DNA of 57,468 nt from an uncultured Pelagibacteraceae bacterium (GCA_902533585.1 CACAMG010000003.1:1-57468); one strand, 5' to 3'; shown: positions 34,018 to 44,493, numbered from the stretch's first letter. A program made the numbers and translations. Notes: generated from the sequence alone by a model not told the origin.

Positions 34018-36677
34018 AAAAATTTGTATTTAATTTTAGTTCAAAAGACACAAAAAAATTTAAAAATCCAAAAAATATATTGGGTGGAAAAGGTACAAAT
34101 CTAGCTGAAATGAAAAATCAGGGTTTACCAGTACCTCCAGGATTTACAATTTCCACTGAAGCATGTGATTTGTTTTATAAAAATAAAAAAAAATTAAATT
34201 CAAATATTTTAAAAGAAATAAAAAAAGAAATTAAACATATCGAAAAAGCCACTGGAAAAATATTTGGAGATTTGAAGAACCCTCTTCTTATTTCTGTTAG
34301 ATCAGGAGCTAGAATTTCAATGCCTGGAATGATGGATACAATTTTGAATTTGGGTCTTAATGATAAAACAGTTGTATCTTTGGAAAAAAAAACAGCAAAT
34401 CCTAGATTTGCTAAAGATAGCTACAGAAGATTTATACAAATGTATTCAAATGTAGTCTTAAAAATTGATAATTATTTTTTTGAAGATTTGATTGAGAATT
34501 ACAAATTAACAAAAGGTGTCCTTTTAGATACGGAGCTAGATGAAAATGATTGGGATGGTTTAATAAAAGATTTTAAAAAAATTGTAGAAGAAAAAACCAA
34601 AAAAAAGTTTCCTCAAGATGTAAACGAACAATTGATAGGGTCAATTAGTGCAGTATTTTTATCTTGGGAAAGTGAGAGAGCAAAGGTTTATAGAAAAATT
34701 AATCAAATACCTTCAAGCTGGGGAACAGCAGTAAATATTCAAGCTATGGTTTTTGGGAATATGGGAAATGACTGCGCAACTGGAGTTGTATTTACAAGAA
34801 ATCCATCTAATGGAAAAAAAGAAATCTATGGTGAATATTTAATCAATGCACAAGGAGAAGATGTTGTTGCCGGAACTAGAACACCACAATACATAACAAA
34901 ATCTCAAGGCAAACAGTCTGATTTAAAAGAAAAATCAATGGAAGAAACTATGCCAAAAATATTTAACGAGTTAAAAAAAATTTTAGATATTTTAGAAAAG
35001 CACTACAAAGACATGCAGGATGTTGAATTCACAGTTGAAAATAAAAAACTTTGGATGTTGCAAACTAGATCTGGAAAAAGAACAGCAAAATCTGCAGTAA
35101 AAATTGCTGTAGATATGGAAAAAGAAAAAAAAATTTCAAAAAAACAAGCAATTTTAATGGTAGATCCAGATTCTTTAGATTCTCTCTTGCATCCAACTTT
35201 AGATGAAAATAGTAAAATTGAAGTAATAGGAAAAGGATTACCGGCATCTCCAGGAGCTACAAGCGGCAAAGTGGTTTTCACATCCGATGAAGCCGAAAGA
35301 TTAAATGCAATGATGCAAGATACTATTTTGGTTAGAGTTGAGACATCTCCTGAAGATATACATGGTATGCATGCGGCGAAAGGAATTCTTACTGCTAGAG
35401 GAGGAATGACAAGTCATGCAGCAGTCGTTGCCAGAGGAATGGGAAGGCCCTGCGTTTCCGGATCAAGCGAAATTGACATAGATTATGAAAAAAAATTATT
35501 TAAAACTAAAAATCATGAAATTAAAGAGGGAGAGATTATTACTATAGATGGATCTACTGGAAGAATAATTTTAGGAAAAGTAAAAACAGTTGAACCAGAA
35601 ATTTCTGGAGATTTTTCAAAATTAATGAGCTGGTCTGACAAGTTTAGAAAATTAAAAATAAGAACAAATTCTGAAACTCCTTTAGACACAAAACTAGCAA
35701 GAGATTTTGGCGCTGAAGGAATTGGATTATGTAGAACCGAACATATGTTTTTTGACGAAGAGAGAATTTTGTCAGTTAGGGAAATGATTCTGTCAAAAAC
35801 AAAAGAAGATAGAGATAAAGCGTTAATCAAACTGCTACCTCATCAAAAAAATGATTTTATAGAAATATTCAAAATAATGTCTGGCTTTCCAGTAACAGTG
35901 AGATTATTAGACCCTCCATTACATGAATTTTTACCAAAAAATAAAAATGAAATAAATGAAGTTGCTAAATTGTTAGGCTTACAATTTACAGATATAGAAA
36001 GCAGAATAACAGAATTACACGAACACAACCCTATGCTTGGACACAGAGGTTGCAGACTAGGAATATCTTTTCCAGAAATTTATGAGATGCAGTGTAGAGC
36101 AATTTTTGAAGCACTGGTTGAGTGTAAAAAACAAAAGTTAAAATCTATTGTACCTGAGATTATGATACCTCTTGTTTCAACTGAAGCAGAAATAAAAATC
36201 ATGAAACATTTAGTTGATAGAATTGCAACAAAAGTTCAGGAAGAAAATAATTTTAAAATTGATTATCTTGTAGGAACCATGATTGAACTCCCAAGAGCGG
36301 CTTTAAAAGCAAAAGATATTGCTAAACATGCTGATTTTTTCAGTTTTGGAACAAACGATCTAACCCAGACGACTTTTGGAATTAGTAGAGATGATAGTGG
36401 AAAGTTTTTAAATGACTATATTGAAAATAAAATCTTTGAGGTGGATCCTTTTATATCCATAGACGAAGGTGTTGGTGATTTAATTGAAATAGCTACCAAG
36501 AGAGGGAGAAAACAAAATAATAGACTTAAACTAGGTATTTGTGGAGAACATGGTGGTGATCCAAAAAGTATTCATTTTTGTTCAAAAACAGGTTTAAACT
36601 ATGTTTCTTGCTCACCTTATAGAGTACCAGTTGCTCGACTAGCTGCAGCTCAAGCGGATTTATTAAAAAAAAATTAA
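34014..36677 (+). CDS. ppdK: Pyruvate, phosphate dikinase
   Basis: GGKGTNLAEMKNQGLPVPPGFTI, LTARGGMTSHAAVVARGMGRPCVSG, GICGEHGGDP. Confidence 0.97.
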   Translation: MKKFVFNFSSKDTKKFKNPKNILGGKGTNLAEMKNQGLPVPPGFTISTEACDLFYKNKKKLNSNILKEIKKEIKHIEKATGKIFGDLKNPLLISVRSGARISMPGMMDTILNLGLNDKTVVSLEKKTANPRFAKDSYRRFIQMYSNVVLKIDNYFFEDLIENYKLTKGVLLDTELDENDWDGLIKDFKKIVEEKTKKKFPQDVNEQLIGSISAVFLSWESERAKVYRKINQIPSSWGTAVNIQAMVFGNMGNDCATGVVFTRNPSNGKKEIYGEYLINAQGEDVVAGTRTPQYITKSQGKQSDLKEKSMEETMPKIFNELKKILDILEKHYKDMQDVEFTVENKKLWMLQTRSGKRTAKSAVKIAVDMEKEKKISKKQAILMVDPDSLDSLLHPTLDENSKIEVIGKGLPASPGATSGKVVFTSDEAERLNAMMQDTILVRVETSPEDIHGMHAAKGILTARGGMTSHAAVVARGMGRPCVSGSSEIDIDYEKKLFKTKNHEIKEGEIITIDGSTGRIILGKVKTVEPEISGDFSKLMSWSDKFRKLKIRTNSETPLDTKLARDFGAEGIGLCRTEHMFFDEERILSVREMILSKTKEDRDKALIKLLPHQKNDFIEIFKIMSGFPVTVRLLDPPLHEFLPKNKNEINEVAKLLGLQFTDIESRITELHEHNPMLGHRGCRLGISFPEIYEMQCRAIFEALVECKKQKLKSIVPEIMIPLVSTEAEIKIMKHLVDRIATKVQEENNFKIDYLVGTMIELPRAALKAKDIAKHADFFSFGTNDLTQTTFGISRDDSGKFLNDYIENKIFEVDPFISIDEGVGDLIEIATKRGRKQNNRLKLGICGEHGGDPKSIHFCSKTGLNYVSCSPYRVPVARLAAAQADLLKKN

Positions 36678-37495
36678 ATCTCTATTTTCAAATCCAAAGC
36701 TTTGAGACTATGAGTAAGATCTCCAATTGATATCCTATCTACTCCGCTTAAAGATATTTTTCTAATGTTTTTAATATTTATATTTCCTGAGGCTTCAGTT
36801 TCATAAAGCTTTTTGGCAATTTTAACTCCTTTTTTTAAATTTTTTAAACTCATGTTGTCAAATAGTACGCAATGAAAGTTCATACCCAATATTTCTTTTA
36901 ATTGTTTTAAATTTTCTACTTCAACAGTAATTTTTTTTTTATATTTAGATTTTGTGGCTTTTCTTACTAGGTTTTTTATTTTTGATACTGCTATATGATT
37001 ATCTTTTATTAAATATTCATCACTTAAATTAAATCGATGATTTAAACCTCCTCCAAGTTTAACAGCATATTTTTGTATTGATCTTAAATTAGGTATTGTT
37101 TTTCTGGTACAGCAAATTTTACATTTTTTTTTTACTTTTTTTACATACTGGTTTGTTTTAGTAGCAATTCCCGAAATATGAGTTAAAAAATTTAAAGCAA
37201 CTCTTTCACCTTTGATTATATTTTTTATATTTCCTTCAATAATTGCTATTACCTCTCCCTTTTTTATATAAGAACCTTCCCTTTTTTTTTCTTTAAATTT
37301 TATTTTTTTGTCTATTAATTTAAATGTTTGATTTGCAAATTTTAAACCTCCAATTATTCCATTTTGTGCAGAAATTAATTTAGCTTTTTTTTTAATATTA
37401 TTTTGTAACAAATTTGATGTTATATCTCCCAAAGGATTAAAATCTTCCCTTAGCGCTGACTTACAAGATTTAATTATAAATTTTTTAGTTATCAC
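36674..37495 (-). CDS. nadC: Nicotinate-nucleotide pyrophosphorylase (carboxylating)
   Basis: EDFNPLGDITSNLL, RVALNFLTHISGIATKTNQYV, CCTRKTIPNLRSIQKYAVKLGGGLNHRFNLSDEYLIKDNH. Confidence 0.95.
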   Translation of the reverse strand: MITKKFIIKSCKSALREDFNPLGDITSNLLQNNIKKKAKLISAQNGIIGGLKFANQTFKLIDKKIKFKEKKREGSYIKKGEVIAIIEGNIKNIIKGERVALNFLTHISGIATKTNQYVKKVKKKCKICCTRKTIPNLRSIQKYAVKLGGGLNHRFNLSDEYLIKDNHIAVSKIKNLVRKATKSKYKKKITVEVENLKQLKEILGMNFHCVLFDNMSLKNLKKGVKIAKKLYETEASGNINIKNIRKISLSGVDRISIGDLTHSLKALDLKIEI

Positions 37496-37513
37496 TATTG
37501 TGGATATAACAGA

Positions 37514-38503
37514 TTATCTGCCAATCTCAGCCATACGTTGCACCGATTTTCTTGCCATTGTTGCAATATTGTGACTGATCTTTATTTCGTTGCTTTCATT
37601 TTTTAAGCAGTCATAAATTTTATTCAACGTAATCTTTTTCATATAAGGGCATAGATTACATGGTCTAATAAATTGTACATTTGGATTTTCTACTTGTACA
37701 TTATCGCTCATTGTACATTCAGTTACTAATAATACTTTTTTTGGTTGTTTTTCTTTGACATATTTTGCCATACCAGATGTTGATCCTGCAAAATCAGAAG
37801 CACTTATAACATCCGGAGGACACTCTGGGTGAGCAATAATTTTAATTTCTGGATTTTCTTTTCTAATATCCTCAACTTCTTTTGCTGAAAATTTTTCGTG
37901 AACAATACATGTGCCTTGCCAAGAAATAATTTTAACTTTTGTGTTTTTTTGAACATAATTAGCTAAATAATGGTCGGGAAGAAATATTACTTTATCAACG
38001 CCAAGAGATTCAACTACTTTTACAGCATTTGCAGATGTGCAACATACATCGGTTTCTGCTTTGACCTCTGCTGAAGTATTTACATAAGACACAACTGGTA
38101 CGCCAGGATATTTTTCTTTTAACATTCTAACATCATCTCCAGTTATAGATGAGGCCAAAGAACAACCTGCTGTCATATCCGGTATTAAAACTTTTTTTTC
38201 TGGGTTCATTAATTTTGCAGTTTCAGCCATAAAATGAACTCCACAAAGAACAATTATATCTGCATTTGTTTTTGCCGCCTCTATAGCTAAAGCCAGTGAA
38301 TCCGCGGATATGTCAGCAACACCATGATAAATTTCTGGGGTTTGATAATTGTGTGCAAGAATAACTGCATTTTTATCTTTTTTTAATTTATTAATTTTTT
38401 TAATTAATGGAGCGTGAACTTTCCATTCAATTTCAGGAACTACAGAGGAAATTTTTTTATAAATTTCACTTAGCGATTCATCTGTAAAATATTCTGAGCT
38501 CAT
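37514..38503 (-). CDS. nadA: Quinolinate synthase
   Basis: ILAHNYQTPEIYHGVADISADSLALA, FMAETAKLMNPEKKVLIPD, CNLCPYMKKITL. Confidence 0.97.
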   Translation of the reverse strand: MSSEYFTDESLSEIYKKISSVVPEIEWKVHAPLIKKINKLKKDKNAVILAHNYQTPEIYHGVADISADSLALAIEAAKTNADIIVLCGVHFMAETAKLMNPEKKVLIPDMTAGCSLASSITGDDVRMLKEKYPGVPVVSYVNTSAEVKAETDVCCTSANAVKVVESLGVDKVIFLPDHYLANYVQKNTKVKIISWQGTCIVHEKFSAKEVEDIRKENPEIKIIAHPECPPDVISASDFAGSTSGMAKYVKEKQPKKVLLVTECTMSDNVQVENPNVQFIRPCNLCPYMKKITLNKIYDCLKNESNEIKISHNIATMARKSVQRMAEIGR

Positions 38504-38520
38504 AAAAATAATCTATCAAC

Positions 38521-38549
38521 TTGAAAGATAAATGTCATTAATTTAATCT
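38521..38549 (+). promoter_or_regulatory. Putative sigma-70 promoter for tRNA-Leu
   Basis: TTGAAA, 17 nt spacer, TAATCT, 10 nt upstream of the tRNA 5' end. Confidence 0.45.
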
Positions 38550-38559
38550 GTCACATGTA

Positions 38560-38645
38560 GCGGCTATGCTGAAACTGGTAGACAGGCTTGGTTGAGGACC
38601 AAGTGGGAATCTCCCATGAGAGTTCGAGTCTCTCTGGCCGCACCA
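38560..38645 (+). tRNA. tRNA-Leu, anticodon GAG
   Basis: Acceptor GCGGCTA/TGGCCGC, anticodon stem CTTGG/CCAAG with loop TTGAGGA, long variable arm, T-loop TTCGAGT, encoded CCA. Confidence 0.97.
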
Positions 38646-38656
38646 AGAATTGAAAT

Positions 38657-39544
38657 TTATTTTAACCACTCCGGTCTTAAAATTTTTATTGAAGCAGATC
38701 CACAATTCAATTTTTTATTAAATTCAAAATTTTCATCTTTAAACTTAATTAACGCAAATGGGTATTTTTCACTAATTAAAATTTTACCTAGTTTTGTTTC
38801 ATTAACAGATATTTCATCATCAACTTTTATTGAGCCTTCTAAGATCTCTATAGGAAGTAATTTTTTTGAAATTTTATCCTTTAGTTTAATTCTTGCCGTA
38901 TTTTCCTGACCAACATAGCAACCTTTTTTAAAATCTAATCCATTTAATTCTTCAAAATTACACTCAATACCAAATATTTTATTTTTAAGCTGGTCAGTAT
39001 TTTTTTGAGCAATCCCAATTTCGTGACTAAATTTATAATATTCGTCAACGTTTGAACTACTTAAATCTAATTTTTTTAACGATAAATATAGTTTTTCCAA
39101 ATTAATAATTATTCTTGCGCCTAGTTCTTTTTTCCTTGGATCTAAAAAAATAGGGTCTTCTCTATATTTAATTGTACATCCTGGCAGATCTTTACTAGTC
39201 TCAAATTCTAAAAATTTTTCATGGCTTAATGCAGCTACTACAAACTCATTGCTTAGATTTAGTATTTCTATTTTAGACCTAAGTTTATATAGATTTAATT
39301 GATTATAAAGATTTTCGGTTTGTTTTTTTTCACAATCAATAAAATATCCATTTTTATGTTTAATGATCAAAAAATCAAAAAGATACTTACCTTGAGGAGT
39401 TAAAAGCGATGCGAAACAACTATTAGTTTCATTAACTTTGTTTATGTCATTTGTGATAATATTTTGTAAAAATTCTTTTGCATCCTGACCTTGTACAAAT
39501 AAAATTCCACGGTCTTCTAATATATATATTTTTTTTTTATTCAT
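38657..39544 (-). CDS. YgfZ/GcvT-domain folate-binding protein
   Basis: GLDFKKGCYVGQENTARIKLKDKISKKLLPIEI (KGCYVGQE is the YgfZ signature). Confidence 0.9.
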   Translation of the reverse strand: MNKKKIYILEDRGILFVQGQDAKEFLQNIITNDINKVNETNSCFASLLTPQGKYLFDFLIIKHKNGYFIDCEKKQTENLYNQLNLYKLRSKIEILNLSNEFVVAALSHEKFLEFETSKDLPGCTIKYREDPIFLDPRKKELGARIIINLEKLYLSLKKLDLSSSNVDEYYKFSHEIGIAQKNTDQLKNKIFGIECNFEELNGLDFKKGCYVGQENTARIKLKDKISKKLLPIEILEGSIKVDDEISVNETKLGKILISEKYPFALIKFKDENFEFNKKLNCGSASIKILRPEWLK

Positions 39545-39587
39545 AATTGAAAGATGCTCATTTATAATATAGTTACTTTTCTACTAA

Positions 39588-40895
39588 ATGTTAGATCTAA
39601 TAATAAAAAATGGACAATGTTACATCGATAATAAGCTAGTAAATATTGACCTGGGTATAAAAGAGGGGAAAATTGTAGAGATTGAAAATATTAACCAACA
39701 GTCAAAAGAAAAATTTGATGCTTCAAACCTGATAGTTTTACCTGGTTGTATAGATACACAGGTTCATTTCAGAGAACCAGGTTCTACAGATACAGAAGAT
39801 TTAAATAGCGGAAGTAAAGCTGCAGTAATAGGAGGAATAACAGGTGTATTTGAAATGCCAAATACTAATCCTCCAACTGCAAATAAAGAGGAATTTCAAA
39901 AAAAATTAGATTTAGCAAAGGATAGAATGTTTTGTAATTATGCTTTCTATTTTGGCGCAACCCCTTCTAATCAGTCAGAGTTATCAAAACTTAAAAATTT
40001 AGAGGGATGTTGTGGAGTAAAATTATTTGCAGGATCATCAACTGGTAATTTACTTGTTCATAAAGAAGAAGATATAGAAAAAGTTTTTGAACATACTTCT
40101 AAAGTAGTTTCAGTACATTCTGAGGATGAGGATATTCTTAATCAGAGAAAAAAATTAAGAGAAAATGGAAATGTTCTCACCCATCAAGTTTGGAGAAATG
40201 AAGAATCTGCAATATCTTCAACAAGAAGAATAGTTAAAATTGCAAAACGTCTAAATAAAAAAGCACATATACTTCATGTGACGACCAAAGAAGAAGTAGA
40301 TTTTTTATCCCAGCATAAAGGAAATATTACTTTTGAAATTACTCCTCAACATTTAACTTTGTATTCGCCAGATTGTTATCAAAGGCTAGGTACTTATGCA
40401 CAAATGAATCCACCAATAAGAGACAAATCTCATTATGATCGATTATGGTATGCTGTACGAAATAATTACAATGATACTATCGGATCAGATCATGCTCCAC
40501 ACTTGAAAGTAAATAAAGATAAAGAATATCCAAACTCTCCCTCTGGAATGCCGGGTGTTCAAACTATACTTCCAGTTATGTTAAATCATGTAAATGAAGG
40601 AAGATTAAAATTAGAACAACTAGTAAAATTACTTTGTGAAAACCCTACAAATATTTTTGGAATTCAGAATAAAGGATTTATTAAAAAAGATTTTGATGCA
40701 GATTTTACAATTATAGATTTAAAAAAAGTTATAGAAATTAAAAACGAAAATATAGAAAGTAAATGTGGATGGTCTCCTTTTAATGGAGAAAAATTTAAAG
40801 GAACACCTGTAGCGACCATTGTTAATGGAGAAATAAAAATGAAGAATGGAAAAATTCTTGGTGAACCTAGTGGAAAACCTATGGTATTTAAATAA
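39588..40895 (+). CDS. pyrC: Dihydroorotase (amidohydrolase)
   Basis: VLPGCIDTQVHFREPGSTDTEDL, FEMPNTNPPT, IGSDHAPH. Confidence 0.92.
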   Translation: MLDLIIKNGQCYIDNKLVNIDLGIKEGKIVEIENINQQSKEKFDASNLIVLPGCIDTQVHFREPGSTDTEDLNSGSKAAVIGGITGVFEMPNTNPPTANKEEFQKKLDLAKDRMFCNYAFYFGATPSNQSELSKLKNLEGCCGVKLFAGSSTGNLLVHKEEDIEKVFEHTSKVVSVHSEDEDILNQRKKLRENGNVLTHQVWRNEESAISSTRRIVKIAKRLNKKAHILHVTTKEEVDFLSQHKGNITFEITPQHLTLYSPDCYQRLGTYAQMNPPIRDKSHYDRLWYAVRNNYNDTIGSDHAPHLKVNKDKEYPNSPSGMPGVQTILPVMLNHVNEGRLKLEQLVKLLCENPTNIFGIQNKGFIKKDFDADFTIIDLKKVIEIKNENIESKCGWSPFNGEKFKGTPVATIVNGEIKMKNGKILGEPSGKPMVFK

Positions 40896-41220
40896 TTTTA
40901 GAAGAAAAAGTATTAACCAGTACCACACCAGCAACAATAAGAAATAACCCTAAAATGGCTTGCCAGCTTAGGCTTTGCTTAAAAAAAATATATCCAAGTA
41001 TTGCAATGGTAAAAACTCCTAATCCGCTCCAGGTTGCGTAAACTATAGCGATTGGCAATTTGTCTACTACAAATGTAAGTAAATAAAATGCTGATAAATA
41101 ACATATCGCCAGTATTGAAGTGGGCATTAATTTTGTAAAATTTTGAGTTACTGGGAGCAACATTGTTCCAGCTACCTCAAAAAAAATTGCACAAGTTAAG
41201 AAGAAATATGTTTTTATCAT
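40888..41220 (-). CDS. Small multidrug resistance (SMR/EmrE-like) transporter
   Basis: 110 aa, four TMs, FFEVAGTMLLP, AIVYATWSGLGVFTIAILGYIFFKQSLSWQAILGLFLIVAGVVLV. Confidence 0.93.
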   Translation of the reverse strand: MIKTYFFLTCAIFFEVAGTMLLPVTQNFTKLMPTSILAICYLSAFYLLTFVVDKLPIAIVYATWSGLGVFTIAILGYIFFKQSLSWQAILGLFLIVAGVVLVNTFSSKII

Positions 41221-43115
41221 TATTTTAAAATATTATTTTTTTTTAAATCTTCTTCTATTTCTTTTAAAATTGCTGGGTCGTCGATAGTTGCCGGCATCTT
41301 ATATTCTTCTTTGTCTGCAATTTTTCTTATAGTACCTCTTAATATTTTGCCTGATCTTGTTTTAGGTAGTCTTTTTATAACAATTACGACCTTAAAAGCA
41401 GCAACTGGACCAATTTTATCTCTTACCATTTGGATACATTCTTTGGAAATTGTTTCGTTTTCTTTTTTTACTCCAGCTTTTAGCACAACCAGCCCTATTG
41501 GTAATTGTCCTTTTAATTTATCTGCTATACCTAATACCGCACACTCAGCAACTGATTGATGTTCTGAAAGAACCTCTTCTATTGCTCCAGTTGATAATCT
41601 ATGACCAGCAACATTTATAATGTCGTCTGTTCTAGACATGATCCATATATATCCATCTTCATCAATGTGACCTGCATCATATGTTTGATAATAACCTTCG
41701 TAATTAGACATGTAAGTTTTTTTGTATCTTTCATCTGCATTCCACAAAGTTGGAAAAGTACCTGGCGGCAATGGAAGTTTTACAACTATGTCGCCCATTT
41801 CATTTGGTTTAGCAATAGATTTATCACTTTTTAAAACTTTAACATCATAACCTGGAACAGCTTTACAAGCTGATCCATATTTAGTTTTTTGCATGTCTAT
41901 TCCAGTACAATTTGAACTTATTGCCCAACTCGTTTCGGTTTGCCACCAATGATCTATCACTGGAACTTTTAATAAGTTTTCAGCCCATTTGATTGTATCT
42001 GGGTCAGCTCTTTCTCCGGCAAGAAAAAGAGACTTAAAAGAACTTAAGTTATATTTTGTAAAGAACTTACCATCAGGATCTTCTTTTTTTATAGCTCGGA
42101 ACGCAGTAGGAGCAGTAAATAATGATTTAACCTTATAGTCTGAAATTATTCTCCAAAAAACCCCAGCATCAGGAGTACCAACTGGCTTTCCTTCAAACAA
42201 TATAGTCGTACATCCTTTAAACAAAGGAGCATAGACAATATACGAATGTCCAACTATCCATCCTATATCACTTGCTGACCACCAGATATCATTGTCATCG
42301 ATATTATAAATATTTTTCATAGTCCATTTTAAAGCTACTATGTGGCCTCCAATATCTCTCACTATACCTTTTGGAACTCCTGTTGTTCCAGAGGTGTATA
42401 AAATGTATGAAAATTCATTAGCTTTCATTTCTACACAATCCATATTTTTTGAATTAGATAAAGCTTCGTCCCAACTTATTTCTATTGGAGAATTTAATTT
42501 TACTTCATGACCTTTTCTTTGATAAAAAATTACTTTTTCAATTTTATGCTTAGATAATTTTAAAGCTCCATCAACTAATGGTCTATACTCAACTGTTCTT
42601 CCAGGTTCAAACCCACAAGATGCAGTGATTAAAATTTTTGCTTTACTGTCATCAATACGACTTGCTAGTTCATTAGATGCAAACCCACCAAAAACAACTG
42701 AATGGATTGCTCCAATTCTTCCACATGAAAGCATTGCTACAACGGCTTCAGGGATCATGGGCATATAAATTATAACTCGATCTCCTTTTTTTACGCCCTG
42801 ATTGTCAAGCGCTCCTGCAAATTTTGAAACTTTTTCTTTTAATTCGTTATAACTAAACTTTGCTTTATTGTTAGTTATAGGGCTGTCATAAATTAATGCA
42901 GTTTTATCTCCTTTGCCATTTTCAATATGATAATCAAGCGCATTGTAACATGAATTTGTAACACCATCTTCAAACCATTTGTAAAAAGGTGGATTAGATT
43001 TATTTAAAATCTTTGTGGGTTTTTTATACCAAAAAATATCTTCCGATATTTCTTTCCAAAATTTTTCTGGATTTTTTATTGAAGCATCATAAATGTCTTG
43101 ATATCTTTTTTTCAT
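41220..43115 (-). CDS. prpE: Propionyl-CoA synthetase-like AMP-forming acyl-CoA synthetase
   Basis: YTSGTTGVPKGIVRD, WWSASDIGWIVGHSYIVYAPL, KTRSGKILRGTIRKI; N-terminus resembles PrpE. Confidence 0.88.
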   Translation of the reverse strand: MKKRYQDIYDASIKNPEKFWKEISEDIFWYKKPTKILNKSNPPFYKWFEDGVTNSCYNALDYHIENGKGDKTALIYDSPITNNKAKFSYNELKEKVSKFAGALDNQGVKKGDRVIIYMPMIPEAVVAMLSCGRIGAIHSVVFGGFASNELASRIDDSKAKILITASCGFEPGRTVEYRPLVDGALKLSKHKIEKVIFYQRKGHEVKLNSPIEISWDEALSNSKNMDCVEMKANEFSYILYTSGTTGVPKGIVRDIGGHIVALKWTMKNIYNIDDNDIWWSASDIGWIVGHSYIVYAPLFKGCTTILFEGKPVGTPDAGVFWRIISDYKVKSLFTAPTAFRAIKKEDPDGKFFTKYNLSSFKSLFLAGERADPDTIKWAENLLKVPVIDHWWQTETSWAISSNCTGIDMQKTKYGSACKAVPGYDVKVLKSDKSIAKPNEMGDIVVKLPLPPGTFPTLWNADERYKKTYMSNYEGYYQTYDAGHIDEDGYIWIMSRTDDIINVAGHRLSTGAIEEVLSEHQSVAECAVLGIADKLKGQLPIGLVVLKAGVKKENETISKECIQMVRDKIGPVAAFKVVIVIKRLPKTRSGKILRGTIRKIADKEEYKMPATIDDPAILKEIEEDLKKNNILK

Positions 43116-43332
43116 CTTGATTTGCTTTGATTTGTTTTTCTTCAGATTTTATGTTTAAAGTTGTATTTAATTTTAAAAAGTAAGCAAAATCAATACTTTT
43201 TAGACATAAAAAAGTCTTCAATTAAGTAATTTTCTTTGTTATTTAACCAATTAACTTTGGTCTTATACTGTGTGGGTCTAAGGCTGTGGTTTAAATTTAA
43301 ACTAAAAAAACTAACTAATGAGGGAGTTTTTT

Positions 43333-44097
43333 ATGAGAACATTAAAAACGTTAGCTTTAGCTTTACTTGCTCTTGCGGGAGTAACTACAGCGGCTAATGC
43401 AGCAACTACCTTTTTAGCTACAGATGATTTCGTAGGAATTTCATTTTGGCTAATTTCGATGGGTATGTTAGCAGCTACTGCGTTTTTCTTTATGGAGCAA
43501 GCAAATGTTGGCGTGCAGTGGAGAAAATCGGTTAATGTAGCTGGCTTGGTAACTGGTATAGCGTTTATTCACTATATGTATATGAGAGGAGTTTGGGTTG
43601 AGACTGGAGAAACTCCAACTGTTTATAGATATATAGATTGGTTAATTACTGTACCTTTACAGCTAATAGAATTTTATTTAATTCTAGCGGCAGTTAAAAA
43701 AGTACCAACAGGAATATTCTGGAGAATCTTAATTGGTTCAATAGTAATGCTAGTTGGTGGTTACATGGGAGAAGCTGGATTCATCAATCCTATGCTTGGT
43801 TTTATAATCGGTATAGCTGGATGGATTTATATTCTTTATGAAATCTTTTCAGGTGAAGCAGGAAAAGCTGTTTCTAAATCTGGAAATAAATCACTAGTTA
43901 CAGCATTTGGTGCTTTAAGAATGATAGTGACGATAGGTTGGGCAATTTACCCACTTGGTTATGTATTTGGTTACTTAACTGGTGGAATTGACGTTAATGC
44001 ACTTAATGTCATTTACAACTTAGCAGACTTTATTAATAAGATCGCATTTGGTGTTATTATATGGTCTTGTGCTGTTGCTAACTCTTCTAGAAGATAA
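43333..44097 (+). CDS. Proteorhodopsin (light-driven proton pump), Q105 type
   Basis: Signal peptide, seven TMs, RYIDWLITVPLQLIEFYLIL (Asp/Glu acceptor-donor spacing), ADFINKIAFGVIIW retinal lysine. RBS-like GAGGGAG upstream of ATG 43333. Confidence 0.97.
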   Translation: MRTLKTLALALLALAGVTTAANAATTFLATDDFVGISFWLISMGMLAATAFFFMEQANVGVQWRKSVNVAGLVTGIAFIHYMYMRGVWVETGETPTVYRYIDWLITVPLQLIEFYLILAAVKKVPTGIFWRILIGSIVMLVGGYMGEAGFINPMLGFIIGIAGWIYILYEIFSGEAGKAVSKSGNKSLVTAFGALRMIVTIGWAIYPLGYVFGYLTGGIDVNALNVIYNLADFINKIAFGVIIWSCAVANSSRR

Positions 44098-44119
44098 TAG
44101 AGAGCAATAATTAATTAAT

Positions 44120-44155
44120 AGGGCAGGTAGTTTACTACTTGCCCTATTTTTTTTT
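44120..44155 (+). terminator. Rho-independent terminator after proteorhodopsin
   Basis: GGGCAGGTAG-TTTA-CTACTTGCCC hairpin followed by a T-rich run. Confidence 0.9.
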
Positions 44156-44172
44156 GTACCCATATAAGATAA

Positions 44173-44493
44173 ATGCCAAAAATAAAATATATCGAGCATG
44201 ACGGCAAACAACATACAATAGAAGTTGCAAATGGGTTAAGTGTTATGGAAGGAGCCATTCAAAATAATGTTCCAGGTATTGATGCAGATTGTGGAGGTTC
44301 AATGGCTTGTGCAACTTGCCACGTTTATGTCAAAGAAGAATGGTTTAATAAATTGCCTTCAAAAATAGAAGGGGAAGATGATATGCTTGATATGGCATTT
44401 GAACCGAAAAAAAATAGTAGATTAAGTTGTCAAATAACTGTTTCAGATGATATGGACGGTTTAGAAGTTAATTTACCAAAAAAACAAGTTTAA
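44173..44493 (+). CDS. 2Fe-2S ferredoxin (adrenodoxin type)
   Basis: [37 protein letters not shown]. Confidence 0.95.
   Translation: MPKIKYIEHDGKQHTIEVANGLSVMEGAIQNNVPGIDADCGGSMACATCHVYVKEEWFNKLPSKIEGEDDMLDMAFEPKKNSRLSCQITVSDDMDGLEVNLPKKQV

Noticed and set aside
38592-38909. ORF of 105 aa starting inside the tRNA-Leu gene
   Set aside because: It overlaps the tRNA and runs antisense through the well-supported YgfZ-like gene.
43318-43332. Upstream ATG of the proteorhodopsin ORF (MREFF...)
   Set aside because: The GAGGGAG just after it looks like the ribosome-binding site for ATG 43333, which gives a normal signal peptide.
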